A DNA stretch of 64,000 nt, taken from assembly GCA_963931925.1 (NCBI GenBank), contig OZ007570.1, positions 37,605,120 to 37,669,119 on the forward strand, read 5' to 3'. A program made the translations under genes and the position numbers. The DNA is from Onchidella celtica. Its lineage: Eukaryota; Mollusca; Gastropoda; Systellommatophora; Onchidiidae. Below the pieces are notes generated by a model. The model was not told where the DNA came from, did no database searches, and saw only the letters and a list, made by a program, of their open reading frames with translations. Shown here one piece after another: positions 30,912-43,522 of this stretch; the stretch's first letter is position 1, and the number at the start of each line of letters is the position of its first letter.

Positions 30912-33117
30912 GGGATAGGTTACATTATAGCGGCACAGATATATTTCACCCCGAGATAAAAGTCCTTGTAATATTTGTGTAGGCACGTAGACAATATTAT
31001 TACATAAGAATACATTTCCTCAACTCTTGAGAATTATCTGGGTCGTGATACCAGTGGAACAATGATAAGGCAACCACTCTTGAACTGAGATGCCGTTCCT
31101 AAATACATTGCTCTTGAGAGAGCGATACTACAGTTCTCCAAAGTGCCTGTCAAACACGAGTTTCGGGTCTTGAATTCTTTACACTCTCACTGTCTAATCT
31201 CAGGTCACAAGTCTGGGTGTTTTCATTCAGCCCACTCGGTGGGCTTAATTCCGGAGTTCTGAATCTTAGTCACGCACGAATCGCACAAGTCATCTAAACT
31301 ATCACCAGTGCTGTAGATTTCTCAGTCGCAGAGTGGCACCAAAGATACTAGATAATAATATCTATTGTCGTTGGTGGCATACAGCTACGGGATAGCAATC
31401 ATTGTGTACGGTTCCATGTGTTCCTTAGGATTTAGCATTCAAGATAGAACACAATTTTATAAAACCATTTTACATACGCCACGTGGACATGTTAGCAAAC
31501 TAGGCAAGGCTACCTTACCAAAAGCCCCTATCAACCACCCGTGTAAAAAAAACAATAAAGAAACAATACAATGAATCAGAAAAGAAAAGGTTTGCCACAT
31601 TTTAATTTTGTTTCCAAGTGCGACTGCTACCTCATAGATTTTCTCTTTTCTTGAAATACATCTGTATTTTATTCAGGGATCGGAATTGAGGTATGACAGC
31701 ATTTAGTATGTACTAGTGATACTTTATAGGACATATATTTTTCAGGACGTTGACAGAGTTGAACCGCAAGCTCGCTTTGAGGGTGTCAACAGGTTTTGTT
31801 TGTTTTTTTGTATTATTCCTGCGGGCACCTTCAGTTAATTTCCACAACTGCTTTGTTCCCGTTGCGAAGACAGTGTGAAACGTCCACACAGAATGCAGAC
31901 GGGAAAGGGAATCAAACATCTGGGTGCCCTGCAACCAGTCAGATGGTAGTTACTGCTCGTGCTATACACACTTTAATGGATTGTCCAAAGGTGCATATGT
32001 GAGGGTGTGGAAATTTTAGAAAAAAAAGGGGGGGGGGGGAACGAAAGAAAACACAGAAAGAAAGAAAGAAATGAAAGAGACTACTTGAACTCTTAAATCA
32101 TCAACTGTCCTAAGGGAGTATCACACTAAGCCCGGAACGTCACAGCCGGCTGCTGGCAGATAAGAAGTGCACACCATAATTTACTATATTTTTTCTTAGT
32201 AAATCCAGGAAGACCCCACCATACATGTACTAAGCCCGGTCAGATACAGTCAGTTTCCGCCATTATTTTTTTCTTGGGTGTACATTTTGCTGGCAGCAAC
32301 TGTTTGTGACGTTCCGGGTTTAGTACAGTATCTACTAATCTAGTACCTTTGGTATGATACCCTCCTAATACTGACAAAACACAGTATGCCACAGACAATA
32401 CGCCAGAATAAAGTAAATCAGAACACAAGAGATTTGTGTGATTAAAGTTTAATGAAATAACCCATTGATCATGTTGAGAATGAATGTTTCATCAGTACAA
32501 TTAAATCCCTCGGTGTGAAAGACAACAAGGTCTATGATAAATACCAGAAATGCCACAAAAAAAACAACACAAATCCCACTCTTGTACTTGTAGTATCGAA
32601 CCCGAACTCACTCGTTATGGTCACATAGACAACATACTGGTCTGGTAGATAAATGACTTTCAATTTTTCATTCAAATACATGTAACTTCTGACTGTTCTT
32701 AAATAGAAAGAAAATACAATACCTCTTATCATTAAAATTACGTTGTTGGGTCATCCTACAGGTGTGACACGACAGAGAGGACCTCCGTTCTTAAACACCT
32801 ACATTAACTTACGCCAAATCAAATTCACAGCATCAACACATAAATTAAATATACTACAAGTACCATGTAAATAATTCATCATTAATTCATCGGCCGATTG
32901 TTGGAACTACAGCTTTCTATGTAAAGTACTACGCTCCCCTAACTACAGCCTGAAAAGCTAGTTTTAACGAGGTTCCCATAACCAACTGATGCCATGGGAT
33001 ATTCCTAACTAAAGCCTACTAAACGGCATTTCTCCCATTATTTTATGCTTGTGGAATGAATAAATTATGAGAGAACCTCACATAGTGGGTATGTAGCGCT
33101 ATAATGTAACCTATCCC
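30912..33117. repeat. Perfect 21-bp inverted repeat pair 2.2 kb apart
   Basis: GGGATAGGTTACATTATAGC (plus one further matching base) at 30912-30932 is exactly inverted at 33097-33117. The interval has no transposase ORF but contains the fold-back element at 32125. It may mark the ends of a non-autonomous transposon, although target duplications could not be established. Confidence 0.4.
32125..32324. mobile_element. Fold-back MITE, about 200 bp
   Basis: ACTAAGCCCGGAACGTCAC at the left is inverted at the right (reversed ACTAAACCCGGAACGTCACA). The arms continue with TGCTGGCAG/TGCTGCCAG and GTGCACACCA/TGTACACCCA. A third ACTAAGCCCGG lies in the middle at about 32230. Confidence 0.6.
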
Positions 33118-35814
33118 CAAAGTCTGGATTCACAGACACTTTTCCTTTATAATATGAAAATTTAATTTTTTCTGGGTATTTCAGATCCAAGACGACTTTG
33201 AAACTGCTAACACAAGATCCCATTGAACATGTGCCCAACAAGAATAAAAAATTGGTATTTGTATTTTTAACTGTGCAAAATTTTGCCCACTCATGCTAGA
33301 AAAGAAGCGAGGGGGTAGGGATAAAAGACACGTTTCACTGGATGAAAAGCCTTTCTCGCTTTCTGTCTCATTAAGAAAAGACTGAAACCCTTGTACAATG
33401 CAGTTAAAAAGTGAAAACACCGTAGGAGGTAAAAGGTTACGGTCAGTTTGAAAGGGGCCTTTCCTCTCTATTATGTCACACGGGGGAACACACATACATG
33501 TACTTAACAAACCTGCAACCTTCACCTTTGTTCTGTTGACATGCAGAAATAATAGTTGTATTCAGGTGTATCAACAACACACAATCCTGACACCAGTGTT
33601 TGATGATACATCATGAACATTCAGAGTCACACATTATAATACAATCTGGGATCTGAAGTGCCCCCATAGATCACAATATTTACCACAAAATCTTTCGACA
33701 TTATGAAATGGCATGGCCTATATGACTTCTTTCATGTTCCATATACTGTACATACACAGTAATTAATAACGAACATTTCATTTGAGAATGAGGATAATAT
33801 CATGGGGCAAATTACATCTGTTTGACGCTGTTTAATGTTGGAATTGGCAGAGTGCAGAAATCTTAACTTATAAATAGAACAGGCTAAACATGAAAATATT
33901 CATGACATAGCAGAGATTGTCGGTCAACTGTTGGAACCTGGTTAAAGCTGAACTTTAAAGGCTGTTCTTCAGGGGTCGCAGTATCTCACATAGATTAGAA
34001 AGTTATAGCTTGGCAGTGATTGCAACTCACTATTCTCTCTATCTGGCTTTGTCACTAGACCAGACCACAGCCCCTAACAACAGCCGACTGACACCTCATC
34101 TCCCCCCACCCAAAAGAACAAAACACTGAGATTTTGTCATAATCTCTATGAGATGCCACTTTCAAATCAAATTAAAAGTACATGTACTTTCACTTGATAA
34201 TTATAAAAACCATGGAGAAACTGCCATGTCGCAGCTGTATGATTTCTTAGGTGAGGCTTTGCTACATACAACTTTTCTTTTAGCAATATTTTGATTCTAT
34301 GAACACAGGCTTGAAAGTCAAATTCTTGGTACCAAATGATGCACATTGGCACCGATGACCTCCAAGAACCAAAGTTCATTACATTCAGTATAAATGATCC
34401 CTGCCTCTGTGATTCAACATTTTCATGACTTACTCAATATTGAAAGTCTGACAGAGCAACTCAAGAGAACTCAAGAGCATGCCATCATAACATCTGGAAA
34501 AAAAGAAAGGAAGAAAAATACGACCTTTTAAGAACCCCCAGTTCCACGACATATCTAGTATTTCCCTCCCATGACTTCCCATAGATTATGGTAATATTGT
34601 AATACTGAGTTTGGGGAATCCATTTACCAAATATTGGTATTACAGGACACAATGACATATGAATCATACTGTAATAACATTATTATCAATGTAATAGGGG
34701 TCCAGGAGGTAATATTATTATGTTACATTACATGCACTGCTTTGAAATACAGGTAGTCTATCTGATAAAAGAGTTGAAATGGCACTTACTGATACATATG
34801 TATTTTGTTCTAACTGGACATATGCAAGGCTGTACATGTAGGTATGTGTGTGGAAATGAAAGGTGAAGATAAAGGGAGGACGAGTGCTTGACATAATAGC
34901 TAAGGTTGTATGTAGATAAACAAACACAAAAGAAATTAAAATAAAAAAATTAGAACATTTTGCTGTTCCTCTATGGCAGACATGGGCAACCAGATCTGGT
35001 CTGCCAACCAAATTTTGGCTGGCCCTTGAGGTTGATTGAATCAAAGATACCAAATACAAGGAGATGAGACACTCCCTTCTTCCCTCCTCTAAAAACATCA
35101 TGCACACAGCTTGCCTGCTGATTGGGGGAGGGGTCCACAGTGCATTGCACAAAAAGAATGCTTAATATAATGATAAGTTGATGCGGATTTGTAACAGTGT
35201 TACCGCACCTAAAAAAAACCAGAGTTTTCCAACAGTAATTGAAGTTACAATTACAAAATAAATGACTTCAATCAAGGCCTACAGAGATAGGTGGCTAGTG
35301 AACAAAATTTAGTTTTTTCCCTAAATTGGCTTGTAAAATACAGCATTCTTCATAATTTCTGGGCATTTGCCGCGAGGTGGCTGTGCAAAATCTGTGCATG
35401 CTAAACGCCTTACTTGTCTCATCTGATTGTATCTAGTATCTCTGATTGAATATTACTTTACACACTGGTTACTAAGATATAGAAAAAATCATATCGTTAA
35501 ATCTTTGACAGTGCAAATTAAGCATCTGTTCCAAACACCCAATTCAGGATGCCAAGACAGATCTGGTTCATTTTACACTGCTTGTGTATGGAAATTATGT
35601 CTATGTATGTATCTTGTCTTTCTTGAAATTTCTCCAAATTTTCCCCACTTCAGACTTTGGTGGCTTTGATTTTAAATGAAGAGCCAAATCTGACCAAAGT
35701 AGTGCTTCTGAACAATTAAATTTAAATTGGTCCACTCCAGACAGTAAAGATGTACTGAAGTTAATAGGCACTGAGTGTTTTCTGATACTGTGTTACCAAC
35801 AATCTGGTTATAAT
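33118..35814. other. No gene recognised
   Basis: AT-rich non-coding sequence. The 114- and 144-codon minus-strand frames at 33181-33525 and 34718-35152 have no recognised domain and no splice context linking them to GOPC. Confidence 0.55.
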
Positions 35815-35822
35815 ATCTAACT

Positions 35823-36163
35823 CAAGAGTTTCTCAAGGTGGGCGGGGCAATATTTTGGTGGGGTGTAGGGATTTTTCATAGTGTATTTTAACGTTGTATA
35901 GATAAACAGTTGTTTGTTTGTGTAATGTTGGTAGTTTCCTTGTCTGGCCCAGATTAAAATTGAACTTAACAGATGCATGACTTTAATGGTGATGCACAAT
36001 CTAGCCTGTTAAACGCATTTTTGGTCACGTGATGTAACCTTTTTTTTAAAAAAAATTTTTTGTATGTACAGTATACCAGCTTCATCCGATCATCATGGAG
36101 CGCGGGTTTTTTTAAAATTGAAAACTGAAGTGAGGCTTGGGACCAAAAAGTTGAAAAACATTG
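35823..36163. mobile_element. hAT-type non-autonomous element, 341 bp
   Basis: The left end CAAGAGTTTCTCAAGGTGGG and the reversed right end CAATGTTTTTCAACTTTTTG form weak terminal inverted repeats. A perfect 8-bp duplication, ATCTAACT, flanks it at 35815-35822 and 36164-36171. The termini resemble those of the 163-bp element at 45609, so they may share a transposase. Confidence 0.72.
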
Positions 36164-37009
36164 ATCTAACTCTATTCTCTATTCCTAAGCCAAAAAAAAA
36201 AAAAAATACATTGAAATGAGAAAAATACATCTCAGAATATTTTGATCGACAAAAAAAAGGGCAATCATTCTAAATTTTGGCAGAGGGATGATGTATGAAA
36301 TCCAGGAAATTTAATAAGAACAAAATTTCCAATCCCAGCACAAGAACAAACAAAAAAATTCACAACAAAAATCATGTAACATACATCCAAATAATGCGTG
36401 CCACAGCCCCACACGATATAAAACATTCTCCAGGTTAATGACCCCTGAATCAAATAAATATGTAAATGATGAATGACATCACCAGCCTGGCATATAGACA
36501 AGTAACAACATGAAACTGTTGGGAAACATTACAACAAAACTTTAAAAGATAAAACACTAACAAAGTTCTCTGGGTACAAAGTTAAAATCAAAAGAGCTAC
36601 TAGAATTGACAACAGTGGCAGGTAGACCAAAACAGAGAGACAAAAAACAAACAAAAAACCTGCATTATTTATATACTACAATGCAGATTTAACAGACAAT
36701 GAAAAGAAAAAAAAACCACACACACAAAGTCAATGTGTGGAGTACACTAAATGTTCATGCTTGAACATTCAAAGCTTTCTGACATTGTTAAATAACATTT
36801 GTATCAATATCTGAAGGCTGAACCTTTTCCCTCTGTAGGAGTGTCGCTATTTTGCCACACAATAATGAGCAACGGACCAAGATATTAGACAGCAAAAGCG
36901 TACAAACATCACAATACAACTGTGTCCACCTGCCAGTAAAGAGCATGACTATAAGCAATATTTCTCATATCAAATGGATCATGCTAGCATAAAAGCACAT
37001 CATGCTTAT

Positions 37010-37295
37010 TTTTCTCGCCATATACCACAGGTGCACCACGTGTAGTCAAAAATAAATAAACCTTTTGCAAATGTGAGTAGATCTGAAAAAATTGGGCTGA
37101 AGGTGAAAGACTGAATTCCTGCAAAAGCCCCTCCAAAAAGGGAAAAAATATCCCATGGAAATTGAGATTTACTATGTATACAGGATGAAAGAGTAGCCAT
37201 TTTTCTGCATTCAGTCAAAATATTTTCCTTGAAATCATCTTAGAAATATTTTATTTCGATTTTTTAAAGAGGTATAAAAATTTCAACTTACGCTT
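37010..37295 (-). repeat. Dispersed repeat shared with 46.35 kb, minus orientation
   Basis: The minus strand reads AATTTTTATACCTCTTTAAA, AAATAAAATATTTCTAAGAT, GAATGCAGAAAAATGGCTA and TTGGAGGGGCTTTTGCA. It is colinear with the plus strand at 46350-46580, with scattered differences. Class unknown. Confidence 0.7.
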
Positions 37296-37470
37296 GATTT
37301 CTCCAGATCCACTCACTTTCAGATATGGGTAGCCCATGTTCACAGTGAATTATCATAATCAGCAAAAATAGTTCCACTGAAAAATGAAAATACCCCACAA
37401 GGAAAATCACCTACTTCTTACAGAAGTGTGTATTTCCATTGCCGGCGGGTTGCCTACTAACATGCAGTGC

Positions 37471-37566
37471 TAAGGGGCGAAATAGATTGAAGCTGGTGCA
37501 GGCAGGCACCAGACTGGTGGCTGTCCATCAAATTTTGTGCTTCACACTAACACAACAGGCACTGGC
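37471..37566. repeat. Single-arm relative of the 43.0-kb fold-back element
   Basis: The block AAGGGGCGAAATAGATTGAA followed by AGCTGGTG, CATCAAATTTTGTGCTTCAC and AACACAACAGGCACTG parallels the left arm of the fold-back element at 43002-43186 in the same order and spacing. The second arm is not seen. Confidence 0.45.
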
Positions 37567-39446
37567 CATAACAGACATGTCACAAGCAGCTCAGAAAGCT
37601 ACTTTCTCAAAAAAAAAACAACCCAACCAAATTGATTACATGCAAGCAACGCACTCTCAAGCTTCCTTTTACACTAAAGTTCTAAAGAATAAAACTGTCC
37701 TTATCAACTACATGGTCATTCAATGCAATGCACTAAATCACCCGATGACCACAACACACCAATACCTCTATGAGTATGAGTGGATGCACACTACTGCCAC
37801 AATATTTCATTACTAGTATAAAAATAAAGCCTTTTCTAATAGCAGATACATTTCTCCCTCAGAAAATGTCCACATCTGAAAGTAATCCATTTGAAAGAAA
37901 TCCTTTCTCTGCAATCCTGAATCAGAAAAAGATGTCAACATGCAATAACTAATACATGTAATTGTCACAGTTATAAACCAATTGCCTGAGTCATTTTTGA
38001 AACATTTTAAAAATCTTTTTGACATGTTCATGACATACAGCATACACCACACTTACCAGCAATTTCCAATACTGTGGCAGTGTGCCGGACACCGTGAAAG
38101 CTGGAGTAAATCTTGTTTTGAGGCATCTATAGGACGTACAGTGTGCAGCACTGCTGAATGACAATAAAACTTTTGTTTACAACGCTAACAGCTAATTCCG
38201 CGCAATTTCAGCATTTGGGATTAAAAACCCAACCACCTTGCTTAAAATGAATTCCTTATTTACTACTAGCAATTTTAGTGGAGGGCACTGTAAAGATAAG
38301 ACTTTGACCACCTTCATCAAAATATGGTGGATGAATAACCTGCAACAGCTGCTGGGTAACCATAAATGAGAATCTCTTGTTGATGTTTATGGCAGCATTT
38401 TGAATGACGCAGAAGCTGATTTCTTTTCTGATTCTGCGTACATTATGTCAGGTTCGGAATCAGACTCAAATAATGATGCTGATCTTGTTTTAATGCTTCT
38501 ATGTAACGCGCTGAGGACAGCATTTCTGGCTGACAATAGAACTGTTCTGTTGTCAGAGCTGACAGCTAATATTGTGCAAATTCAGCATTAGAGTTGAAAG
38601 TTGGAAACTTCTAGCAGCTCTAAGCCTACCATGAATAGTGGTGAAGCATATCCAGTTCTAGAGGCAAATCTTTGAAAAGGACGGGGAAGTGAAAAGCATC
38701 AGCAAAGAACATCAAAGCTCGTCCTACACAGTGCAAGTCACTGTTCTGCTCGGCAGTCACAGCTAGGCAATTTACCACAAGACTCAAATGGATTTATTAT
38801 GCTGCAGCTCCTTCACAAAATTAACAGTTCCAACAAAGTGCGAACAGGGGCCTCTCACTCTGTAACGCTGGACCTCATTTGGTAATTTTATTTTTTTTAA
38901 CATTCATATTATGTTTGTAACATTTTCTAGTGTCTGTCTGTCTCCACCTGCAGGAGCTCCACAAATAAATACACCCTTGGCCTTTTTTTTTTTTTTTGAA
39001 CTATCCACAGTGCAAATCAAACAGACCTGTTGGGGAACAGCTGTGGCTAAAAATAGCCCCATGGAATTCCTGCCCTTATGAAAGAGTTAAAATAATGTCC
39101 CAGAGTTGTTCGTTTTGTTTCCTGGTATCATGAAAGTTGGTTTCATACCTCCAAAATCCCAAGTGTGAGATAAATTAACATTCAATCAAATCACAAGTTT
39201 TGCAAAGCAATATTTTTTTTTTTCTTGTTTACTGAAACAGTTGTAAAAGTGACTTAGGCAAATGTGTTGTTATGACTGTGACACAATATAAATGCTGAAT
39301 GAGAAGCCAAAGGCACTTGATGTTGTGACAAGTGAGCTAACACGGTGAGGTGTCTGTGACATTATGGTGGAAAAACAATAGCAGGCTGCACCACTAATGG
39401 TGCTTACCCACCTGCAGACATTTACTCTCAGAAAATGGGCTGAATC
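37567..39446. other. No gene recognised; a diverged duplicate segment
   Basis: A segment near 38145-38235 (CTGAATGACAATAAAACTTT, then GCTAACAGCTAATTC and TTCAGCATT) recurs in diverged form at 38508-38590. It is probably a short dispersed or local duplication. Confidence 0.45.
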
Positions 39447-39805
39447 CAGGATTCCTACAGGTCCTTAAAAATTAAAATTAAAGACTTTTTAAGGACCTGT
39501 TAACACTGTCTCAAGTAGTTTGGGAACCAAAAATCAATAAAGGCAAGCCTTTTAGATTTTTGTTTCAAAAATTGCAAAACTTGCCCTACAGCAATACAAC
39601 AAAGAAAGTTATGACAATCTGGTACTTTAAGGACTTTTCAAGGGCCTTTGAACAAATTTTTAAATTTAAAAAGAAAGTTATGACAATCTGGTACTTTAAG
39701 GACTTTTCAAGGGCCTTTGAACAAATTTTTAAATTTAAAGACTTTTTAAGGCCTTAAAATCAATTTTCAGAAAATTAAGAACTTTGAGGACCGGTGGTAA
39801 CCCTG
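39447..39805. mobile_element. Probable hAT-like MITE with GGTCCTTAAA ends
   Basis: CAGGATTCCTACAGGTCCTT on the left and the reversed right end CAGGGTTACCACCGGTCCTC are imperfect inverted repeats of the CAGGG type. A 69-bp segment inside is tandemly duplicated (39601-39669 and 39670-39738). I could not match 8-bp flanks. Confidence 0.5.
39601..39738 (+). repeat. 69-bp tandem duplication
   Basis: AAAGAAAGTTATGACAATCT and the 49 bases after it are repeated immediately with no visible change. Confidence 0.9.
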
Positions 39806-41903
39806 GACTCTGTGCTATACTTTTTGTGGTGCAACATACATGAGCAAACCTGCTGTACATGAGAACAAAAATTTAGTGCAAAGGTAAACTATTCACTGTG
39901 TGCAAGTTAACAGCATTGTCTTACATGGCTGATAGTGATGACAGCGAATGTCACAGTTCTGATGATAAATCACCCTCAAAGAAAGATGTATCATGAAAGT
40001 ACTTAACTAAAGGTAACCCTTCATTATCACTTAACTACAGAGACAAACTATACACTGGTCAACACTTGAAACAGCAGATAAACTGCACGTCACTGCGCCT
40101 TATTCTGGAACACTTTATAAAATTTCAACAGACATTCGTTATCCATGATGATTTCATATGTCAAAGATTATGGCACTAATGAATAAATTAAAAGTTGTCA
40201 AAATAATGGCAGGAACAACAAAGACGAGATTCAATTTATTCACGAATGGATTCAGGCGCGGGGGATAAAGAGAGAATATCAGGATTTAAACTAAGCTGAT
40301 TTGGGATAAATGAAATATTCATCATGGAAATCATTTTGAGCAGGAAATGATAAATGTAAAAAATAAATTGTCTCGTTTGTAACAGATGGATTTGATTAAT
40401 TACCATCAATTAGCTGCTAACCAGGTATTGGAAGAGACAAAGACAACAGGAAAGAGAAAAAACAATGAGAATAATATCAGAGATCTACTAATGTAACCAT
40501 AACAGAAACATATGACATTTTATGTTAATGTACTTAGTCAGCCCATGCAAGTTGTGTGAAATTATACATAAAAGAATGGAATTGTCATTTGATGATCATA
40601 TCATCACTGTGCTAATATCAGACCAAGGTTAACACTGCACTGACATTTCATGTCTGCCAATGTTATGTAAACAAACAAACCTACAAAAAAGATGCCAGAG
40701 CCTTCCACAATAGTATAGTGGAGACATTTTGGATTAACTCATCTGATAATAAAATCAAAAGCAGTTTGATTCACCCTTCTCATCATATGAAAACTGCAAT
40801 TTGGCCAGTGTATTAGCACAGTGGCAATATGCAATGTCCAGCTGAACTGATGCATGGAGAAACCAACAGGATGTGACACTATGACCAGAACGTATCATTT
40901 GGAACAAGGTAGGCAAACTTAACCTGTGTGGGAGGTGATCGGGTCTTGTAAGACAGACAGGCAATTTCAAACTGCTATCATTGCGATCAAAATTATTTCT
41001 CGAACTTGAAATTTCACTCCTGGCCTGCAAAAAAAAAAAAATCACACTCCACTAGTCAGCTACTGAGTGATTACCAAGTGTTGAACTGATCAACAAAGCA
41101 TTTAACTGAGACCGTTCACCACCACACAGGTTAAGCATTGTTGCTTTGAGATTACTCCATTAGTCAACATTTCAAGGACTGCTCAGAATCTTTTCCATTC
41201 AAAAGAACAAGTAACAAGAATAATAATAAAAGTAAAGAATATCCATGGATCATTTACATTTATTAATGAGAACGTGCACAAAAGCACCTGACCATACTAT
41301 AAGAGCCACTAAAGAAAATGAAATATTCAAACAACGCCATTCTCTCAATTACTTATGAAAATATAAATTATAGAGACAAACACTGGACATAATTTCACAT
41401 TGGAATAATACAAATATGGGGAATAAATGTAGTTACAGGCACAGAATCTGTTATTTTTCACTTTCTTCAAACGTAAAAGGAAAAATTAAAAATCATTGAC
41501 TATATACATATGTGTCCAGAAATGATAACGAAGTTTAACAATGTGACAAAAGACTTATCGTGGTCCACTAAAAAAAAAGCAGAGAGGATTACTTGGCATC
41601 TCAAACCATTCTTAGAATTTTTAATCAACACACTTTCACCAAATTTTATTATCTCTCTCCTAATGCCAAATCTTCACAAAGAAACCATCTGAACACTTTG
41701 GTCACATAACTGTTTGCTAAAATCACATAAAAAGTAACCATTTCTTCATTCAAGCAAGACTGTGATGCCTGGAGCATCAAATCAATTGTGAATCTTGAAT
41801 CTTTTCCACTTATGTATTTCAAATTTGTAATTGCACACGCCAAAACAACCATCACAACACAGCTTCTGTATGTCGGCTAGATCAATACCAGATTTATACA
41901 CAG
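39806..41903. other. No gene recognised
   Basis: AT-rich sequence downstream of GOPC. Possible minus-strand AATAAA signals occur at about 41264 and 41645, but with no way to choose a GOPC polyadenylation site. Confidence 0.45.
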
Positions 41904-41905
41904 TA

Positions 41906-42133
41906 CAGTGTGTCTCAAAAAAATGTATACATACTTTGAATATTTATCAACACAATGTCACTTCAGATATATTGAAGTTTAATTCAAATTAAAGAGGACT
42001 GATTTTTAATCATTTGAGTTACCTCATGTGATAAACTGATGGCTGTTCTGGCCCAGACACTGATGACAATGCAGCTCAATAGTTGTTACAAACTAAACAG
42101 TTCATTTGGTTATACATTTTTTGAGACACCCTG
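41906..42133. mobile_element. mariner/Tc1-type MITE, 228 bp
   Basis: The left end CAGTGTGTCTCAAAAAAATG and the reversed right end CAGGGTGTCTCAAAAAATGT are inverted copies, each next to a TA dinucleotide (41904-41905, 42134-42135). A TA target and CAGGGTGTC-type termini are the hallmarks of the IS630/Tc1/mariner group. No ORF is present. Confidence 0.75.
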
Positions 42134-43001
42134 TAAATGCAGATAAATGCACAACATATAATTTACCATCTGTATACATTTTTTCCACAGGGTAATAACA
42201 GCCAAATGCTCTCATACCTACAGAATACTATCACATAAAACATGTACAAACACTCATGGCAAAGCAACTAAGGCCCCAGTGCCCAATTTTTGATCATAAT
42301 TTATGGTAAGGCCAATAAAGTAACCACAGACAATATATTAAAAAGAACTCTTGCCAATTGAAGAATGGAAAGCAGCAACATAATTCTTATTGTACAGGAG
42401 GAGAAAAATCACAATGTTAAAAAGATGGGATGGCTCAGTCCTGCAGCCTCTCAGTGTTTGAGAAGCCAAAGAAGCAAAATGAGCATGAGACCCCCAGAAT
42501 TAAAATCACAAAAGAAATATTCAGTATGAAATATTATTTTCACACATTTCATGAATGGATACATACTGTCAGCTGTGTTTTGTACATCAATTGAAATGTA
42601 CTATTCATCTTGATCCTCAGAAATTCAACATGGCTTTCAAAGCTGATATATGATTTTAGACTGACACATAACTGCAGCATTTTACGCTATTTTAAATGTT
42701 TGAAAAAATATTTTACAAAGCAACAGTCTAAAATTCTAGACTAAAGACACTGACACAACCTATTCACAATGCACTTTCTAGTGAACTAGGATTTCAGCAC
42801 TGTTACTATATTCTCATAAAATGTATAAAATCTATTTTTCCAACTCCACAGATGAGAAGGATCGTTCACTTTATGCAAAGGAGCTGTTGTTACAGGATAA
42901 AGACTAATTACAAAGCCAAATACAGAAAACACTAGAGTTGTTTTCACTGTTTAGATATAGTTCATTATGTAAAATATTGTGGTCCTCTAACAACAATCTT
43001 T

Positions 43002-43186
43002 AGGGGTGAAACAGACAAAGCTGGTGTAGACATAAGATCGGTGGCTCGCCGCCCATACATTTTGCTTTCACACTAACACAATAGGCACTGTCCACACCGT
43101 GACCCAGCAGGATGCAGCGGGCAGTGCCTTTTGTGTTGGAGTGAACCAAAATTTATGGGTGGCACAGCGTGGACTGTTTCATCCCT
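43002..43186. mobile_element. Fold-back (hairpin) element in probable GOPC 3' UTR
   Basis: The two halves are imperfect inverted copies. The left arm starts AGGGGTGAAACAGACAAAGC and the reversed right arm starts AGGGATGAAACAG. Both continue with a GCCCATA/CCCATAA-ATTTTG block, then ACACAA and GGCACTG. It lies about 87 bases past the GOPC stop codon, so if the 3' UTR extends this far the mRNA would carry a long hairpin. A related single arm lies at 37471-37566. Confidence 0.6.
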
Positions 43187-43272
43187 TCTACAGACTTCAC
43201 TAAGAGACCTAGGCTGTCCAGTCACAAGAGAAAAAGTAAAGTTATCACAGATGATAAAGCACTGATGGTCAA

Positions 43273-43522
43273 CTATTTCTTGTTTCCACCACCACTGGCT
43301 CCTGCATGGGCTCGACCTGCAGCTTGATTGGGTGTGCTGGACTCAGGAGGCTGAGATTTAGCTGCAGCTGATGACTGAGTGGTTTGTGACTTGGGTGTGG
43401 CCATGCCATTGGGCTGGATGTCATGTGAGATGGCTGGGTTGAGAATGGCTGCTTGGCGCTGGGTGACTGATGCTGATGGTGAAGCTGTTGGGCTATCTGG
43501 AGTGGTGATGTTTTTGTGATTA
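43273..43522 (-). CDS. GOPC: GOPC terminal coding exon, low-complexity tail
   Basis: Acceptor TTCTACAG. The exon completes a Ser codon, then encodes 82 residues ending GASGGGNKK and a TAG stop. The composition is dominated by Ser, Pro, Ala, Gln and Thr, as in a disordered tail, and the final residues do not match the vertebrate C-terminus. In-phase joining with the previous exon and a clean acceptor support it as coding. Phase alone cannot exclude an alternative 3' exon elsewhere. Confidence 0.82.

Noticed and set aside
34975-35110. GGCAGACATGGGCAACCAGA segment as a hAT-type MITE
   Set aside because: The left end looks right, but no inverted right end or 8-bp duplication was found.
33181-35152. 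Minus-strand frames of 114 and 144 codons downstream of GOPC
   Set aside because: No recognisable domain, no Kozak or splice context, and composition like the surrounding non-coding DNA.
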